Positions 46,518 to 54,316 of a DNA stretch of 64,000 nt are shown here, piece after piece. Both the position numbers and the translations under genes were made by a program. The stretch's first letter is position 1; each line of letters opens with the position of its first letter. This DNA comes from CAVVGB01 sp963747715 (GTDB lineage: Bacteria > Actinomycetota > Thermoleophilia > Gaiellales > Gaiellaceae), in contig CAVVGB010000009.1 of assembly GCA_963747715.1 (NCBI GenBank), positions 124,001 to 188,000 of the forward strand, read 5' to 3'. The notes beneath the pieces are model-generated. The model was given only the letters and a program-made list of their open reading frames with translations, made no database searches and was not told the DNA's origin.

Positions 46518-47020
46518 GCCTCAACCATACGCTCTTCGTCTTCGAGCACGCCCTCGGGGTAGGCGACCACCATCACCTCCGCCCGAGCTCGGCGCAGCAC
46601 GTAGTCGACCGTCGGGCTGAAGAAGCGCGACTGGCGCCGCCAGCGCGACGCCGAGCCCATGACGATGAGGTCGGCGCCGTACGCATCTGCCTCCTCGACG
46701 ATCGCCTCGCCGAGGGCGCGCGCTCGCACGATCGCCCCGGCCACCTGGACACCGTGCTCCGCTGCGAGCGTCTTCGCCTCGGCGAGCGACGTCGCGGCGC
46801 GCTCCTCGGCTTCGGCTTGCGGCGCATCGAGCGGGCACTCGAGCGGGACCTTGACGACGTGCAAAACACGAACCTCCGCCCGGTGGGCCTCCGCCAGCTT
46901 GAGGGCCGTGGCGAGCACCTCGTCGCCGATCGGCCCGACCTTGACGGGGACGAGGATGCGCGAGTACATGCCTTCCGGCTCGGCGACGAGGTCGCCGCGG
47001 CTGCGACGGAGCGCCTTCAC
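46514..47020 (-). CDS. Universal stress protein (UspA domain)
   Basis: This 168-residue USP domain (MYSRILVPVKVGPIGDEVL, VRVLHVVKVPLECPLDAP, DLIVMGSASRWRRQSRFF) has the family's beta1 and GxxxG-type loop region. Its sequence resembles the C-terminal USP domain of the APC transporter encoded upstream (both contain VDYVLR), suggesting duplication of that domain. GTG 47020 overlaps the small membrane protein stop (GTGA). Confidence 0.88.
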   Translation of the reverse strand: MKALRRSRGDLVAEPEGMYSRILVPVKVGPIGDEVLATALKLAEAHRAEVRVLHVVKVPLECPLDAPQAEAEERAATSLAEAKTLAAEHGVQVAGAIVRARALGEAIVEEADAYGADLIVMGSASRWRRQSRFFSPTVDYVLRRARAEVMVVAYPEGVLEDEERMVEA

Positions 47021-47175
47021 GCCAGCCTCCTGAGCGCCAAGCGGCCCGCGCCCGCGAGGAGGAAGAGAGCGCCGATGAGGTAACCCGCTTCGCCGCCGAG
47101 GACGGCCGTCTCGACGACGATCACGAGCCCGAGCACCGACAAGAGGACGGACAGCGCCGCCGTGGCCCGGCTCAT
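47017..47175 (-). CDS. Small two-helix membrane protein of the transporter operon
   Basis: This 52-residue protein (MSRATAALSVLLSVLGLVIV, then YLIGALFLLAGAGRLALRRL) has two hydrophobic segments around a Glu-Thr/Gly-Gly turn. Its ATG overlaps the stop of the APC-USP transporter (ATGA) and its stop overlaps the usp start, so it is a coupled member of the operon. It is a candidate small accessory subunit of the transporter; no known family. Confidence 0.55.
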   Translation of the reverse strand: MSRATAALSVLLSVLGLVIVVETAVLGGEAGYLIGALFLLAGAGRLALRRLA

Positions 47176-49067
47176 GCAGCCGCCCTTCCCGCGGTGATCA
47201 GGACGCGCACCGGGCTCTTGCGTAAGACGTAGTCGACGCTGCGTCCAAACACAGGCTGTCGCCGCCGGCCGCGCGTGCGCGGCGCTCCGACCGACACGAG
47301 CTCGGCGTCCTGGGTGAGGGCCTCCTGGACGATCGCCGGACCGGCCCGTCGCGCGCGGACGATGCGCGGCACGGCCCTCACCCCGAGACTCTCGACGAGG
47401 GCCTTGGCGTCGTCGAGAAGAGCCTCAGCTGCGTTCTCTTGCTCGGGGAGAGGGGCGTCGAGGGGTAGCTCGAGCGGCACCTCGAGAACGTGGAGGAGAA
47501 CGATGCGCGCACGCCGCCCTACTGCGAGACGTGCCGCCGCGACGAGCGCCTCCTCCGACTCGGCGCTGCGAAGCACCGGCACGAGGATCGTCCGATATTC
47601 GATCTCGAGGGAGGGTCCGAGGACGAGCTGAGGCGCCCGGACGGTCTTCGTCAGCGGTGCGCGGACGAACCAGCGCCGATAGGCCGCGTACGCGACGAGG
47701 CCGACCAAGATCCACGCGAGCCCTGCCCACCGCGTCTGCGCGTCCTGCGCGACGATCACGATCCACGCGACGAAGGTTCCTGCGACGCCGAACAGCGCGA
47801 AGAGCGGCCAGTCGACTCCTCGCCAGCGGACGTTGGGGCGCGCCAGGTACACGGCTTCCTCGTCCCGTAACCGCCTACGCAGCATGATGATCGAGAGGTG
47901 CGCGACTGTGAACGAGAGGGTCGCGCCGAACGCGTACATCGTGCCGAGGAAGTCGGTCTCGCCCGGGAGGATCACGAGGATGGGAATGACACCGGCGAAG
48001 ACGACGAGCGCGATCCACGGCGTGCGGAAGCGCCGGTGCAGCCGCCGGAATACCTCGGGCAGTTGCCGGTAACTCGCCATCGCGTACGTGACACGCGATG
48101 CACCGATGACACCAGCGTTGGCCGCGATGAAGAGGATCGTCGCGGCGAGCACCCCGACGTACACCTGTAAAGCATCGAGAAGCGCGCCCGAGAGGCCGAG
48201 ACCCGCCACGACCCCGAGAACCGGGTCGTTGGCGTAGCCACCTTGCTCCGGCGGCAGGCCGAGCAGGGTCTCGAACTCGCCGTTCGCCGCGACAACGGGA
48301 AGCGCCGACAGCGCGACGAGCGGCAGCGTGAAGTAGATCGCGAAGACCGCGAGCGCGATGAGCTTGTACGCCTGGGGGACCTGGCGCGGTGGGTCGCGCA
48401 CCTCCTCGGCGAGGTTCGACACGGTCTCGACGCCGGTGTACGCCAGCATCGCGATCGGAATGGCGACGAAGAACTGCTCCCACGTCGGGGCGACGCCGAA
48501 CCGAATGTTGTCGACGAGGATGCTCGGGCTGAAGACGAGGACGAAGCCGAGCACCACGAGGAGCGCCTGGGTGGCGAAGTCGACGACGGCCAGGAAGACG
48601 TTGACGCGGGCGGCCTCCCGAACCCCGATGATGTTGATGCCGACGAGCGCGACGATGACGACCGCGCCCACCACGACGTCCCACGGGTTCTCGCGAAGCG
48701 GTCCCCAGAAGACCGACAGGTAGTGGGGGACGAAGAACGCGGAGATGGCCACCGTCGCGACGTAAACAAGCATCTGCGCCCACCCGGCCGCGAAACTCAC
48801 GAGCTCGTTGAAACCGTGACGGGCAAAGCTCGACGAGCCGCCGGCTTCCGGGTAGCGGACGGTGCCCTCGGCGTAGGTGGCCGCCGTCGCGGCGAAGATG
48901 AGACCTGCGATCACGAAGACGAGCGGCGTGAGCCCGAGCGCGAAGGCAGCCGTGACACCGAGCGCGTAGTAGATCGACGAGCCGACGTTGCCGTACGCGG
49001 TCGCGAAGAGAGCCGGGGTGCCGAGCGCGCGCTCGAGGCCCTGAACCCGGCGGCGACGCGGCGGCAC
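47172..49067 (-). CDS. APC-fold transporter with C-terminal USP domain (KimA-like)
   Basis: This 631-residue protein has about 12 transmembrane helices of the APC fold (NVGSSIYYALGVTAAFALGL, EGTVRYPEAGGSSSFARHGF, YTGVETVSNLAEEVRDPPRQ) and a soluble USP domain from about residue 490 (TILVPVLRSAESEEALVAAA). This layout matches KimA-type K+ importers as well as some APC amino-acid permeases. Downstream TrkA-type proteins favour K+ transport, but this is inference. The start is GTG 49067. Gene order (transporter, small membrane protein, USP, TrkA-N, TrkA) is fully coupled. Confidence 0.85.
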   Translation of the reverse strand: MPPRRRRVQGLERALGTPALFATAYGNVGSSIYYALGVTAAFALGLTPLVFVIAGLIFAATAATYAEGTVRYPEAGGSSSFARHGFNELVSFAAGWAQMLVYVATVAISAFFVPHYLSVFWGPLRENPWDVVVGAVVIVALVGINIIGVREAARVNVFLAVVDFATQALLVVLGFVLVFSPSILVDNIRFGVAPTWEQFFVAIPIAMLAYTGVETVSNLAEEVRDPPRQVPQAYKLIALAVFAIYFTLPLVALSALPVVAANGEFETLLGLPPEQGGYANDPVLGVVAGLGLSGALLDALQVYVGVLAATILFIAANAGVIGASRVTYAMASYRQLPEVFRRLHRRFRTPWIALVVFAGVIPILVILPGETDFLGTMYAFGATLSFTVAHLSIIMLRRRLRDEEAVYLARPNVRWRGVDWPLFALFGVAGTFVAWIVIVAQDAQTRWAGLAWILVGLVAYAAYRRWFVRAPLTKTVRAPQLVLGPSLEIEYRTILVPVLRSAESEEALVAAARLAVGRRARIVLLHVLEVPLELPLDAPLPEQENAAEALLDDAKALVESLGVRAVPRIVRARRAGPAIVQEALTQDAELVSVGAPRTRGRRRQPVFGRSVDYVLRKSPVRVLITAGRAAA

Positions 49068-49079
49068 CGCTCTAGCCTA

Positions 49080-49230
49080 GGGCTTGTGAAGTAACGCCGG
49101 TCAACCCCGAAAGGGGGACAGGGTCAACTCCCTCAGAGGGGGGACGGCGCGCCTGCCCCGAGGCAGACTGCAAGAGCACCACAACCGGACAGGGCCCCGA
49201 TGCGGCGGGGGCACTCCGGTAAGAGATTCC
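49080..49230. other. Structured gap upstream of APC transporter
   Basis: The ~190-bp gap up to the terminator at 49235 has two copies of GGTCAAC flanking a CCCC-GAAA-GGGG hairpin and GC-rich complementary segments. It may be a leader RNA on the minus strand before the transporter or a short RNA on the plus strand ending at the terminator. I checked by eye for c-di-AMP (ydaO), SAM and cobalamin riboswitch cores and found no match. Confidence 0.35.
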
Positions 49231-49266
49231 ACCGAAAACGGGGCTGGCGGCGGCCCCGTTTTTCAT
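49231..49266. terminator. Bidirectional terminator
   Basis: AAAACGGGGC-loop-GCCCCGTTTTT is an eight- to ten-base-pair stem with T runs on both strands, placed just after the YjbQ-family gene (minus) and after any plus-strand transcript of the preceding gap. Confidence 0.85.
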
Positions 49267-49278
49267 GGTCCTGAGCCT

Positions 49279-49731
49279 CTAGTCGCCGACGACCTGGACG
49301 ATCCAGCGACGGTCGCGCGAGCGGTCGAGCTCCATGAAGAGCACGCGTTGCCAGGTTCCCAGACAGAGCTCGCCGTCCCGCACGGGGATCGACTCGCCGG
49401 CGGGCCCGAGCAGCATGGCCATGCAGTGGGAGTGGCCGTTGCCGACCTCCATGTCTTCAGGGCAGACGTTCTCCGTGCGGCGGTCCCAGTCGTCGTGCGC
49501 GTAGTACTTGTCGCTCGGGACGAGCCGGCGCAGCATCCGGATGAAGTCCTCGAGGAAGCCGGTCTCGAATTCGTTGACCCGCACGCAGCAGGTCGTGTGG
49601 GGCGAATAGACGCAGGCGATCCCGTCGCGGACGCCGCTCTCGGCGACGCAGTCACGGACGTCGTCGGTGATGTCGCGGATCTCGAGACCGCCCCTCGTCC
49701 GCAGGCTGCGCTCATGCTGGAAGACCTTCAA
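49279..49731 (-). CDS. YjbQ/UPF0047 family protein
   Basis: This 150-residue protein has the family signature: VYSPHTTCCVRVNE, DDWDRRTENVCPED and GNGHSHCMAMLLGPAGESIP, with conserved His/Cys likely binding a metal. It also has LCLGTWQRVLFMELDR near the C-terminus. E. coli YjbQ has weak thiamine-phosphate synthase activity; the true role is uncertain. Ends at a strong terminator. Confidence 0.88.
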   Translation of the reverse strand: MKVFQHERSLRTRGGLEIRDITDDVRDCVAESGVRDGIACVYSPHTTCCVRVNEFETGFLEDFIRMLRRLVPSDKYYAHDDWDRRTENVCPEDMEVGNGHSHCMAMLLGPAGESIPVRDGELCLGTWQRVLFMELDRSRDRRWIVQVVGD

Positions 49732-49851
49732 GCCGACCTCGATTCTCCCGGATCACCCTGCAACGCAGCGCCGTATTCTAAGAGCCCCGGGCGGTTTGTC
49801 GAATCAGTTCCAGGAGCACGGGGTTTTGGCGCTACCCTCCGCCTGAGAGAA

Positions 49852-49924
49852 GGGCCCGTAGCTCAGCGGTCAGAGCAGCGGACTCATAATCCGTTGGTCC
49901 CTGGTTCGAATCCAGGCGGGCCCA
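49852..49924 (+). tRNA. tRNA-Ile2 (CAT, lysidine type)
   Basis: The acceptor GGGCCCG pairs with CGGGCCC and the discriminator is A. The anticodon loop is CTCATAA (CAT). The D arm and the CTCATAATCC.TTGGTC region match the AUA-reading Ile2 type (E. coli ileX) rather than initiator or elongator Met. A terminator follows at 49939. A 17-bp copy of the 3' end is repeated at 50559. Confidence 0.88.
49908..49924 (+). repeat. tRNA-Ile2 3' end, direct repeat copy 1
   Basis: GAATCCAGGCGGGCCCA (tRNA T-arm/acceptor end) recurs as GAACCCAGGCGGGCCCA at 50559-50575, differing at one base. This fits a pair of attachment-site halves or a local duplication. Confidence 0.6.
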
Positions 49925-49938
49925 TTGAGCGCCTGCAC

Positions 49939-49974
49939 GCGAATCCCGGCTGAGCAGCGGGATTCGCCTCTTTG
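49939..49974 (+). terminator. Terminator after tRNA-Ile2
   Basis: A perfect ten-base-pair hairpin GCGAATCCCG/CGGGATTCGC is followed by CTCTTTG. Confidence 0.8.
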
Positions 49975-50062
49975 CAGGGAGGACGGCCGTCTGCCGTTCC
50001 TGCCAGCAGTGCTCAGCTGTGCCGGTCGCGAGGCCAACTATGAGGAGCTGCTGGCCGCGTCG

Positions 50063-50452
50063 TTACCGGGCCGGGTGAGCCGCGAGACGCGTGAAACCTG
50101 CGTGTAAGGCATCGACTTCAACAGCTCCCCCTCCCAGCAATCGCGCTTTCTCACGCGCTTGCTTCACCGCTTTCTCGCTCGGCTCGCCGTAGATGTGGAT
50201 CGAGGACAGCCTGACGAGTTCCACGAACTGGCGAAACACTGGCCCGGCTACCTCCATGTGGTACTCCAACGATGCCGAGTCGGGATGCACGTTCACGACA
50301 GTCATCCTGGTGCCATCGTCGCTGAAGTAGACGTGGTAGGCGATGAGCCGTGGCTCTTTCGCCTCGATGAAGTCGACAAGGTTATTGAGGCCCGCCTTCA
50401 GCTCGTCGAGTGCCCCTTCGCGAACCTCCGAAATGTCGACGTACACGATCAC
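50063..50452 (-). CDS. Dimeric alpha-beta barrel-like hypothetical
   Basis: This 129-residue protein (IVYVDISEVREGALDELKAG, YHVYFSDDGTRMTVVNVHPD, EYHMEVAGPVFRQFVELV) looks like a single ferredoxin-like domain of the antibiotic-monooxygenase/dimeric alpha-beta barrel superfamily. Function unknown. It lies alone between the two copies of the tRNA-Ile2 3' end, so it may be the only gene left from an insertion. Confidence 0.65.
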   Translation of the reverse strand: MIVYVDISEVREGALDELKAGLNNLVDFIEAKEPRLIAYHVYFSDDGTRMTVVNVHPDSASLEYHMEVAGPVFRQFVELVRLSSIHIYGEPSEKAVKQAREKARLLGGGAVEVDALHAGFTRLAAHPAR

Positions 50453-50558
50453 ATCACGGGGAGCATGACACGGTGGGCTCCCCGGCAGAAGTGCACGGAG
50501 GCGGCATACCTATCGGCATACTTCTGCGGCCTGAAGGCCCCGATTAGCAGGGGGGTCT

Positions 50559-50575
50559 GAACCCAGGCGGGCCCA
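50559..50575 (+). repeat. tRNA-Ile2 3' end, direct repeat copy 2
   Basis: Second copy of the tRNA-Ile2 3' end (16 of 17 bases identical), 650 bp downstream of the first and in the same orientation, before the gene at 50651. Confidence 0.6.
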
Positions 50576-50650
50576 CCTCGATACCGGCCTCCAGAGGTTT
50601 GAATCGGCCCGACCGGGAAGGCATCGCCACACCACGGAAAAGGAGCGGAT

Positions 50651-51076
50651 ATGGCAGTGGCAGACCTTACCGAGCAAGAACAGGAGTCCCTGAGGAAGGG
50701 CGTCATGGGCGCCGGGCTCCTGGTATCGGTCAGCGACCGCGGTTTCTTCGACACCTTCAAGGAGGCAAGCACGCTCGCGAAGCACGTCGCCCACGCGCGC
50801 GAGAACACTTCCAGTGAGCTGGTGCGGCAATTGGGTGAGGGCCGGGGCACAGGCTTTGGGGTGACGTCCTCGCGAGAGGAGGTCGAGGGGGAGACGCTCG
50901 AGGCACTGCGGTCTTCCGTACAGACGCTCGAGCAGAAGGCGCCCGAGGAAGTCGCGTCGTATCGCAAGTTCGTGATCGAGGTCGCCGAGTCCGTCGCGAG
51001 CGCAGCGGGGGGAGGCGAGTCGGCCGAGGGCGACGCGATCGGCAAGATCAGGTCGGCACTGGGCGAGACCGTCTAG
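50651..51076 (+). CDS. Conserved hypothetical helical protein
   Basis: This 141-residue, mostly helical protein (LTEQEQESLRKGVMGAGLLV, SDRGFFDTFKEASTLAKHVA, EEVASYRKFVIEVAESVASA) has a strong AAAGGAG site just before the ATG. I recall similar uncharacterised actinobacterial proteins, but no function. It is followed at 35 bases by the CxC protein gene. Confidence 0.65.
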   Translation: MAVADLTEQEQESLRKGVMGAGLLVSVSDRGFFDTFKEASTLAKHVAHARENTSSELVRQLGEGRGTGFGVTSSREEVEGETLEALRSSVQTLEQKAPEEVASYRKFVIEVAESVASAAGGGESAEGDAIGKIRSALGETV

Positions 51077-51111
51077 CCCTCCCGCCTGGGAAGTTGTACG
51101 GTCCGGCCGGG

Positions 51112-51429
51112 ATGACCAGCCGGAAAGATCGGATCGCTCGCAACGAGGCGCTGTTTCGGGAGGTGAACGAGCGGGTCAAGGACCTCACGCCGTCCGAAGG
51201 AGGCATCGAGTTCATCTGCGAATGCGGCTACGAGGAGTGCATCGAGCGCGTCGCCCTCACGTCGGAGGAATACGAGAGGGTGCGGTCCGACCCAGTCGAG
51301 TTCTTCGTCAAGCGCGGCCATGAGATTCCCGACGTGGAAGAAGTCGTAGAAGCTCACGATCGCTACCTGCTCGTCCGCAAGCACGTCGAGGAGCGGGACA
51401 TCGCGCGCCAGACCGACCCTCGGGCCTGA
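51112..51429 (+). CDS. Small CxC-x4-C hypothetical protein 2
   Basis: This 105-residue protein from ATG 51112 (ARNEALFREVNERVKDL, EFICECGYEECIERVAL, FFVKRGHEIPDVEEVVEAHD) is a paralogue of 44360-44659, sharing N-E-x-L, CxC-x4-C, the G-H turn and the EEVV-x-Y ending. The Cys residues may bind a metal. Function unknown. Confidence 0.7.
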   Translation: MTSRKDRIARNEALFREVNERVKDLTPSEGGIEFICECGYEECIERVALTSEEYERVRSDPVEFFVKRGHEIPDVEEVVEAHDRYLLVRKHVEERDIARQTDPRA

Positions 51430-51459
51430 CGCTGACCCCAGCGGGCTAGGCTCACGCCT

Positions 51460-53280
51460 GTGAGCAGAGCCCTCGAACGCCTCTCCGAAGACCGCCTGAT
51501 CGTCGCGGACGGCGGCACCGGCGCGCTGCTTTCGGCCGCCGTTCCGCGCCTCCGCGCTCCTGAGGAGGCGAACCTGAAGGCGCCGGAGGCGGTCGTAGGC
51601 GTCCATCTCGGCTTCATCCGCGCGGGCGCCGACCTGATCGAGACGAACACGTTCGGGGCCAACCGGCGCAAGCTTTCCGCGCTCCTTCTCGACGACCGCC
51701 TCGAGGAGATCGTGCAGAGCGGCGTCAAGCTTGCGCGGGAGGCGCGTGACGTCTCCGGGCGACCGATCCTGATTGCCGGCGCGATCGGCCCACTCGGCGA
51801 CCTGGAAGGGAGCTCGGGGGCCGACAACGCGTACGACGTCTTCGTCGAGCAAGCGCGTCTGCTCGACGGGCGTGGCGTCGACCTCTTCATGGTCGAGACG
51901 TTCTTCGAGCTCGGCGAGCTCGAGACGGCCATCAAGGCGGTGCGCGAGGTCTCCTCGCTGCCGATCGTCGCGCAGCTCACATTCGACGAGGATGCGCAGA
52001 CGCTCGCCGGTGTCGCGGCGCGGGATGCATTCGAGCGGCTGCGGGCCCTCGACGTGGTCGCGATCGGCGCCAACTGCGGTGTGGGGCCGGTCGCAGCGCT
52101 GGCGGCGCTCAGCGAGATGAGCGCGCAGGGCGACGGGTTCGCACTGACGGCCCAGCCGAACGTCGGCCTGCCCAGCCGCTCCGGCGGCCGCATCGTCTAT
52201 CCCCACGCGACGCCGGACTATTTCGGCGAGTTCGCCGCGCAGGCGCGCGAGTTCGGTGCGCGGATCATCGGCGGTTGCTGCGGGACGACGCCCGCGCAGA
52301 TCGCGGCCATCCACGCGGCGCTCGAGCAGAAGCGGCAGCCGCGGCTGCCGATGTTCGTCGTCGAGCGCGAGATCGTGGCGACCGTCCGGCAGGTGAGCGG
52401 TCCGACGCTGCTGCAACAGAGGCTTGAAGCAGGCGAGTGGGTCGTGTCCGTCGAGCTCGACCCGCCCAAGGGTACGAACATGGAAGCGATGCTGGACGTC
52501 GCTGCGCGGCTCAAGGAGTCGGGCTCGGTTCACGTCACCGATCTGAACGACAATCCCATGGCGCGTGCACGGCTGTCTGCCCTCATGGCCTCCGTCGCGA
52601 TCGAGCGAACGGTCGGGCTCGAGACGATCCCGCACGTGACGCCCCGCGACGCGTCCATCATGGGCCTCCAGTCGCAGCTCCTCGGCGCGCACGCCGAAGG
52701 GATTCGGAACGTCCTGGCGGTGACCGGCGACCCGCCGCACGTGGGCGACTACCCCGGGTCGAGCGGCGTGTACGAAGTCGACTCGATCGGGCTTGCGCAT
52801 CTCCTCGCGCGTCTGAACGACGGCGAGGACTACTCGGGCAAGGCGATCGATGCGCCGACGTCGTTCTACGTCGGCGTCGCGGTCAACCCCTCCGCCGACG
52901 ACTTCGCGACCGAGATCGAACGCTTCAAGCGCAAGCTCGACGCGGGGGCAAGCTTCGCGATGACCCAGGCGCTCTTCGACCTGAGCTATCTCGACCGTTT
53001 CCTAGAAGCGCTCGGGGGCGAGTCGCCGATTCCGTTCCTCGTCGGCATCTGGCCGCTGTCGAGCTTCCAACTCGCCTTCCGGCTGCACAACGAGGTGCCC
53101 GGGATCACGATTCCGGACGAGGTCCAGAAGGCGCTTGCGGACGCCGGGGCCGATGCGCGCAAAGCCGGTTTCGACCTCGCGTCCAAGCTGATCGAGGAAG
53201 CCCGCGGCCGCGCGGCGGGGATCTACATCATCCCGCCCTTCAAGGAGCCTACGGCGGCCTTGGAACTGCTCGCTCCGTAG
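51460..53280 (+). CDS. Homocysteine S-methyltransferase fused to methylenetetrahydrofolate reductase
   Basis: This 606-residue fusion (YitJ-like) combines an N-terminal homocysteine S-methyltransferase (about 1-285: GGTGALLSA, ETNTFGANRRKL, GANCGVGPVAAL, GGCCGTTPAQI with the zinc Cys pair) and a C-terminal MTHFR domain (from about 320: VSVELDPPKGTNMEAMLDVA, LAVTGDPPHVGDYPG, AMTQALFDLSYLDRFLEALG). It should supply methyl-THF and pass the methyl to homocysteine. GTG 51460 is the start. Common in Firmicutes, less so elsewhere. Confidence 0.9.
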   Translation: MSRALERLSEDRLIVADGGTGALLSAAVPRLRAPEEANLKAPEAVVGVHLGFIRAGADLIETNTFGANRRKLSALLLDDRLEEIVQSGVKLAREARDVSGRPILIAGAIGPLGDLEGSSGADNAYDVFVEQARLLDGRGVDLFMVETFFELGELETAIKAVREVSSLPIVAQLTFDEDAQTLAGVAARDAFERLRALDVVAIGANCGVGPVAALAALSEMSAQGDGFALTAQPNVGLPSRSGGRIVYPHATPDYFGEFAAQAREFGARIIGGCCGTTPAQIAAIHAALEQKRQPRLPMFVVEREIVATVRQVSGPTLLQQRLEAGEWVVSVELDPPKGTNMEAMLDVAARLKESGSVHVTDLNDNPMARARLSALMASVAIERTVGLETIPHVTPRDASIMGLQSQLLGAHAEGIRNVLAVTGDPPHVGDYPGSSGVYEVDSIGLAHLLARLNDGEDYSGKAIDAPTSFYVGVAVNPSADDFATEIERFKRKLDAGASFAMTQALFDLSYLDRFLEALGGESPIPFLVGIWPLSSFQLAFRLHNEVPGITIPDEVQKALADAGADARKAGFDLASKLIEEARGRAAGIYIIPPFKEPTAALELLAP

Positions 53281-53294
53281 CTATCCTTTTCGCC

Positions 53295-54179
53295 ATGGCA
53301 GAGCTCGGGACCATGCGCGTCAAGTCCGGCCTTGCCGAGATGCTCAAGGGCGGCGTCATCATGGACGTGACAACCGCCGAGCAGGCTCGCATCGCAGAGG
53401 ACGCGGGCGCAGTCGCGGTCATGGCGCTCGAGCGCGTGCCGGCGGACATCCGCGCCGAAGGCGGCGTCGCGCGCATGGCGGACGCGACGAAGGTCCGGGA
53501 GATCCAGGAGTCCGTGACGATCCCCGTGATGGCGAAAGCGCGGATCGGGCACTTCGTCGAGGCGCAGATCCTCGAGGCCCTCGAGGTCGACTACATCGAC
53601 GAGAGCGAGGTGCTGACGCCGGCGGACGAGGAGCACCACATCGACAAGTGGGGCTTCCGCGTCCCGTTCGTGTGCGGCTGTCGAAATCTCGGCGAGGCGC
53701 TGCGCAGGATCAGCGAAGGCGCCGCGATGATCCGCACCAAGGGCGAAGCCGGCACCGGCGACATCGTCAACGCCGTTCGTCACATGCGCGCGGTTTTCGG
53801 CGGCATCCGCCGCCTCCAGTCGCTGCGCGAGGAGGAGCTCTACTCGGAGGCCAAGGAGCTGGCCGCGCCACACGAGTACGTGAAGTGGGTGGCGGAGAAC
53901 GGACGGCTGCCGGTGGTGACCTTCACGGCGGGCGGCATCGCGACTCCGGCCGACGCGGCGCTTTGCATGCAGCTCGGCGCCGACGGCGTCTTCGTCGGCT
54001 CGGGCATCTTCAAGAGCGAGGAGCCTTCCGTTCGCGCGAAAGCGATCGTCGAGGCGACAACGCACTACAACGACCCCGAGATCCTCGCCCGCGTGTCTGC
54101 GGGTCTCGGCGAGCCGATGCGTGGCCTCTCGGCCGCAGCGCTCGCACCCGAAGAGCTGCTCGAAACGCGCGGCTGGTAG
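53295..54179 (+). CDS. pdxS: Pyridoxal 5'-phosphate synthase subunit PdxS
   Basis: This 294-residue TIM-barrel synthase makes PLP from ribose 5-phosphate, glyceraldehyde 3-phosphate and ammonia supplied by PdxT. It is near-canonical: KSGLAEMLKGGVIMDVTTAE with the first catalytic Lys, ALERVPADIRAEGGVARM, MAKARIGHFVEAQILEAL, MIRTKGEAGTGDIVNAVRHM. pdxT is 2.2 kb downstream, separated by an LVIVD gene rather than adjacent. Confidence 0.96.
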   Translation: MAELGTMRVKSGLAEMLKGGVIMDVTTAEQARIAEDAGAVAVMALERVPADIRAEGGVARMADATKVREIQESVTIPVMAKARIGHFVEAQILEALEVDYIDESEVLTPADEEHHIDKWGFRVPFVCGCRNLGEALRRISEGAAMIRTKGEAGTGDIVNAVRHMRAVFGGIRRLQSLREEELYSEAKELAAPHEYVKWVAENGRLPVVTFTAGGIATPADAALCMQLGADGVFVGSGIFKSEEPSVRAKAIVEATTHYNDPEILARVSAGLGEPMRGLSAAALAPEELLETRGW

Positions 54180-54316
54180 GCCCGAACGGGGCGGCCAGCC
54201 TCTCGGCCTCTGCTCGATCCGCTGGAAATTCAGCCCTTTTGGCATTAGGATCGCGCCGATGGCGGCCCCGGGGCGGGACGAGACGGGGTTGAAGAGTCTC
54301 TAGAGGAGGGGGATGA

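Noticed and set aside
49080..49230. c-di-AMP (ydaO) riboswitch upstream of the KimA-like gene
   Set aside because: The conserved core sequences could not be found by eye on either strand.
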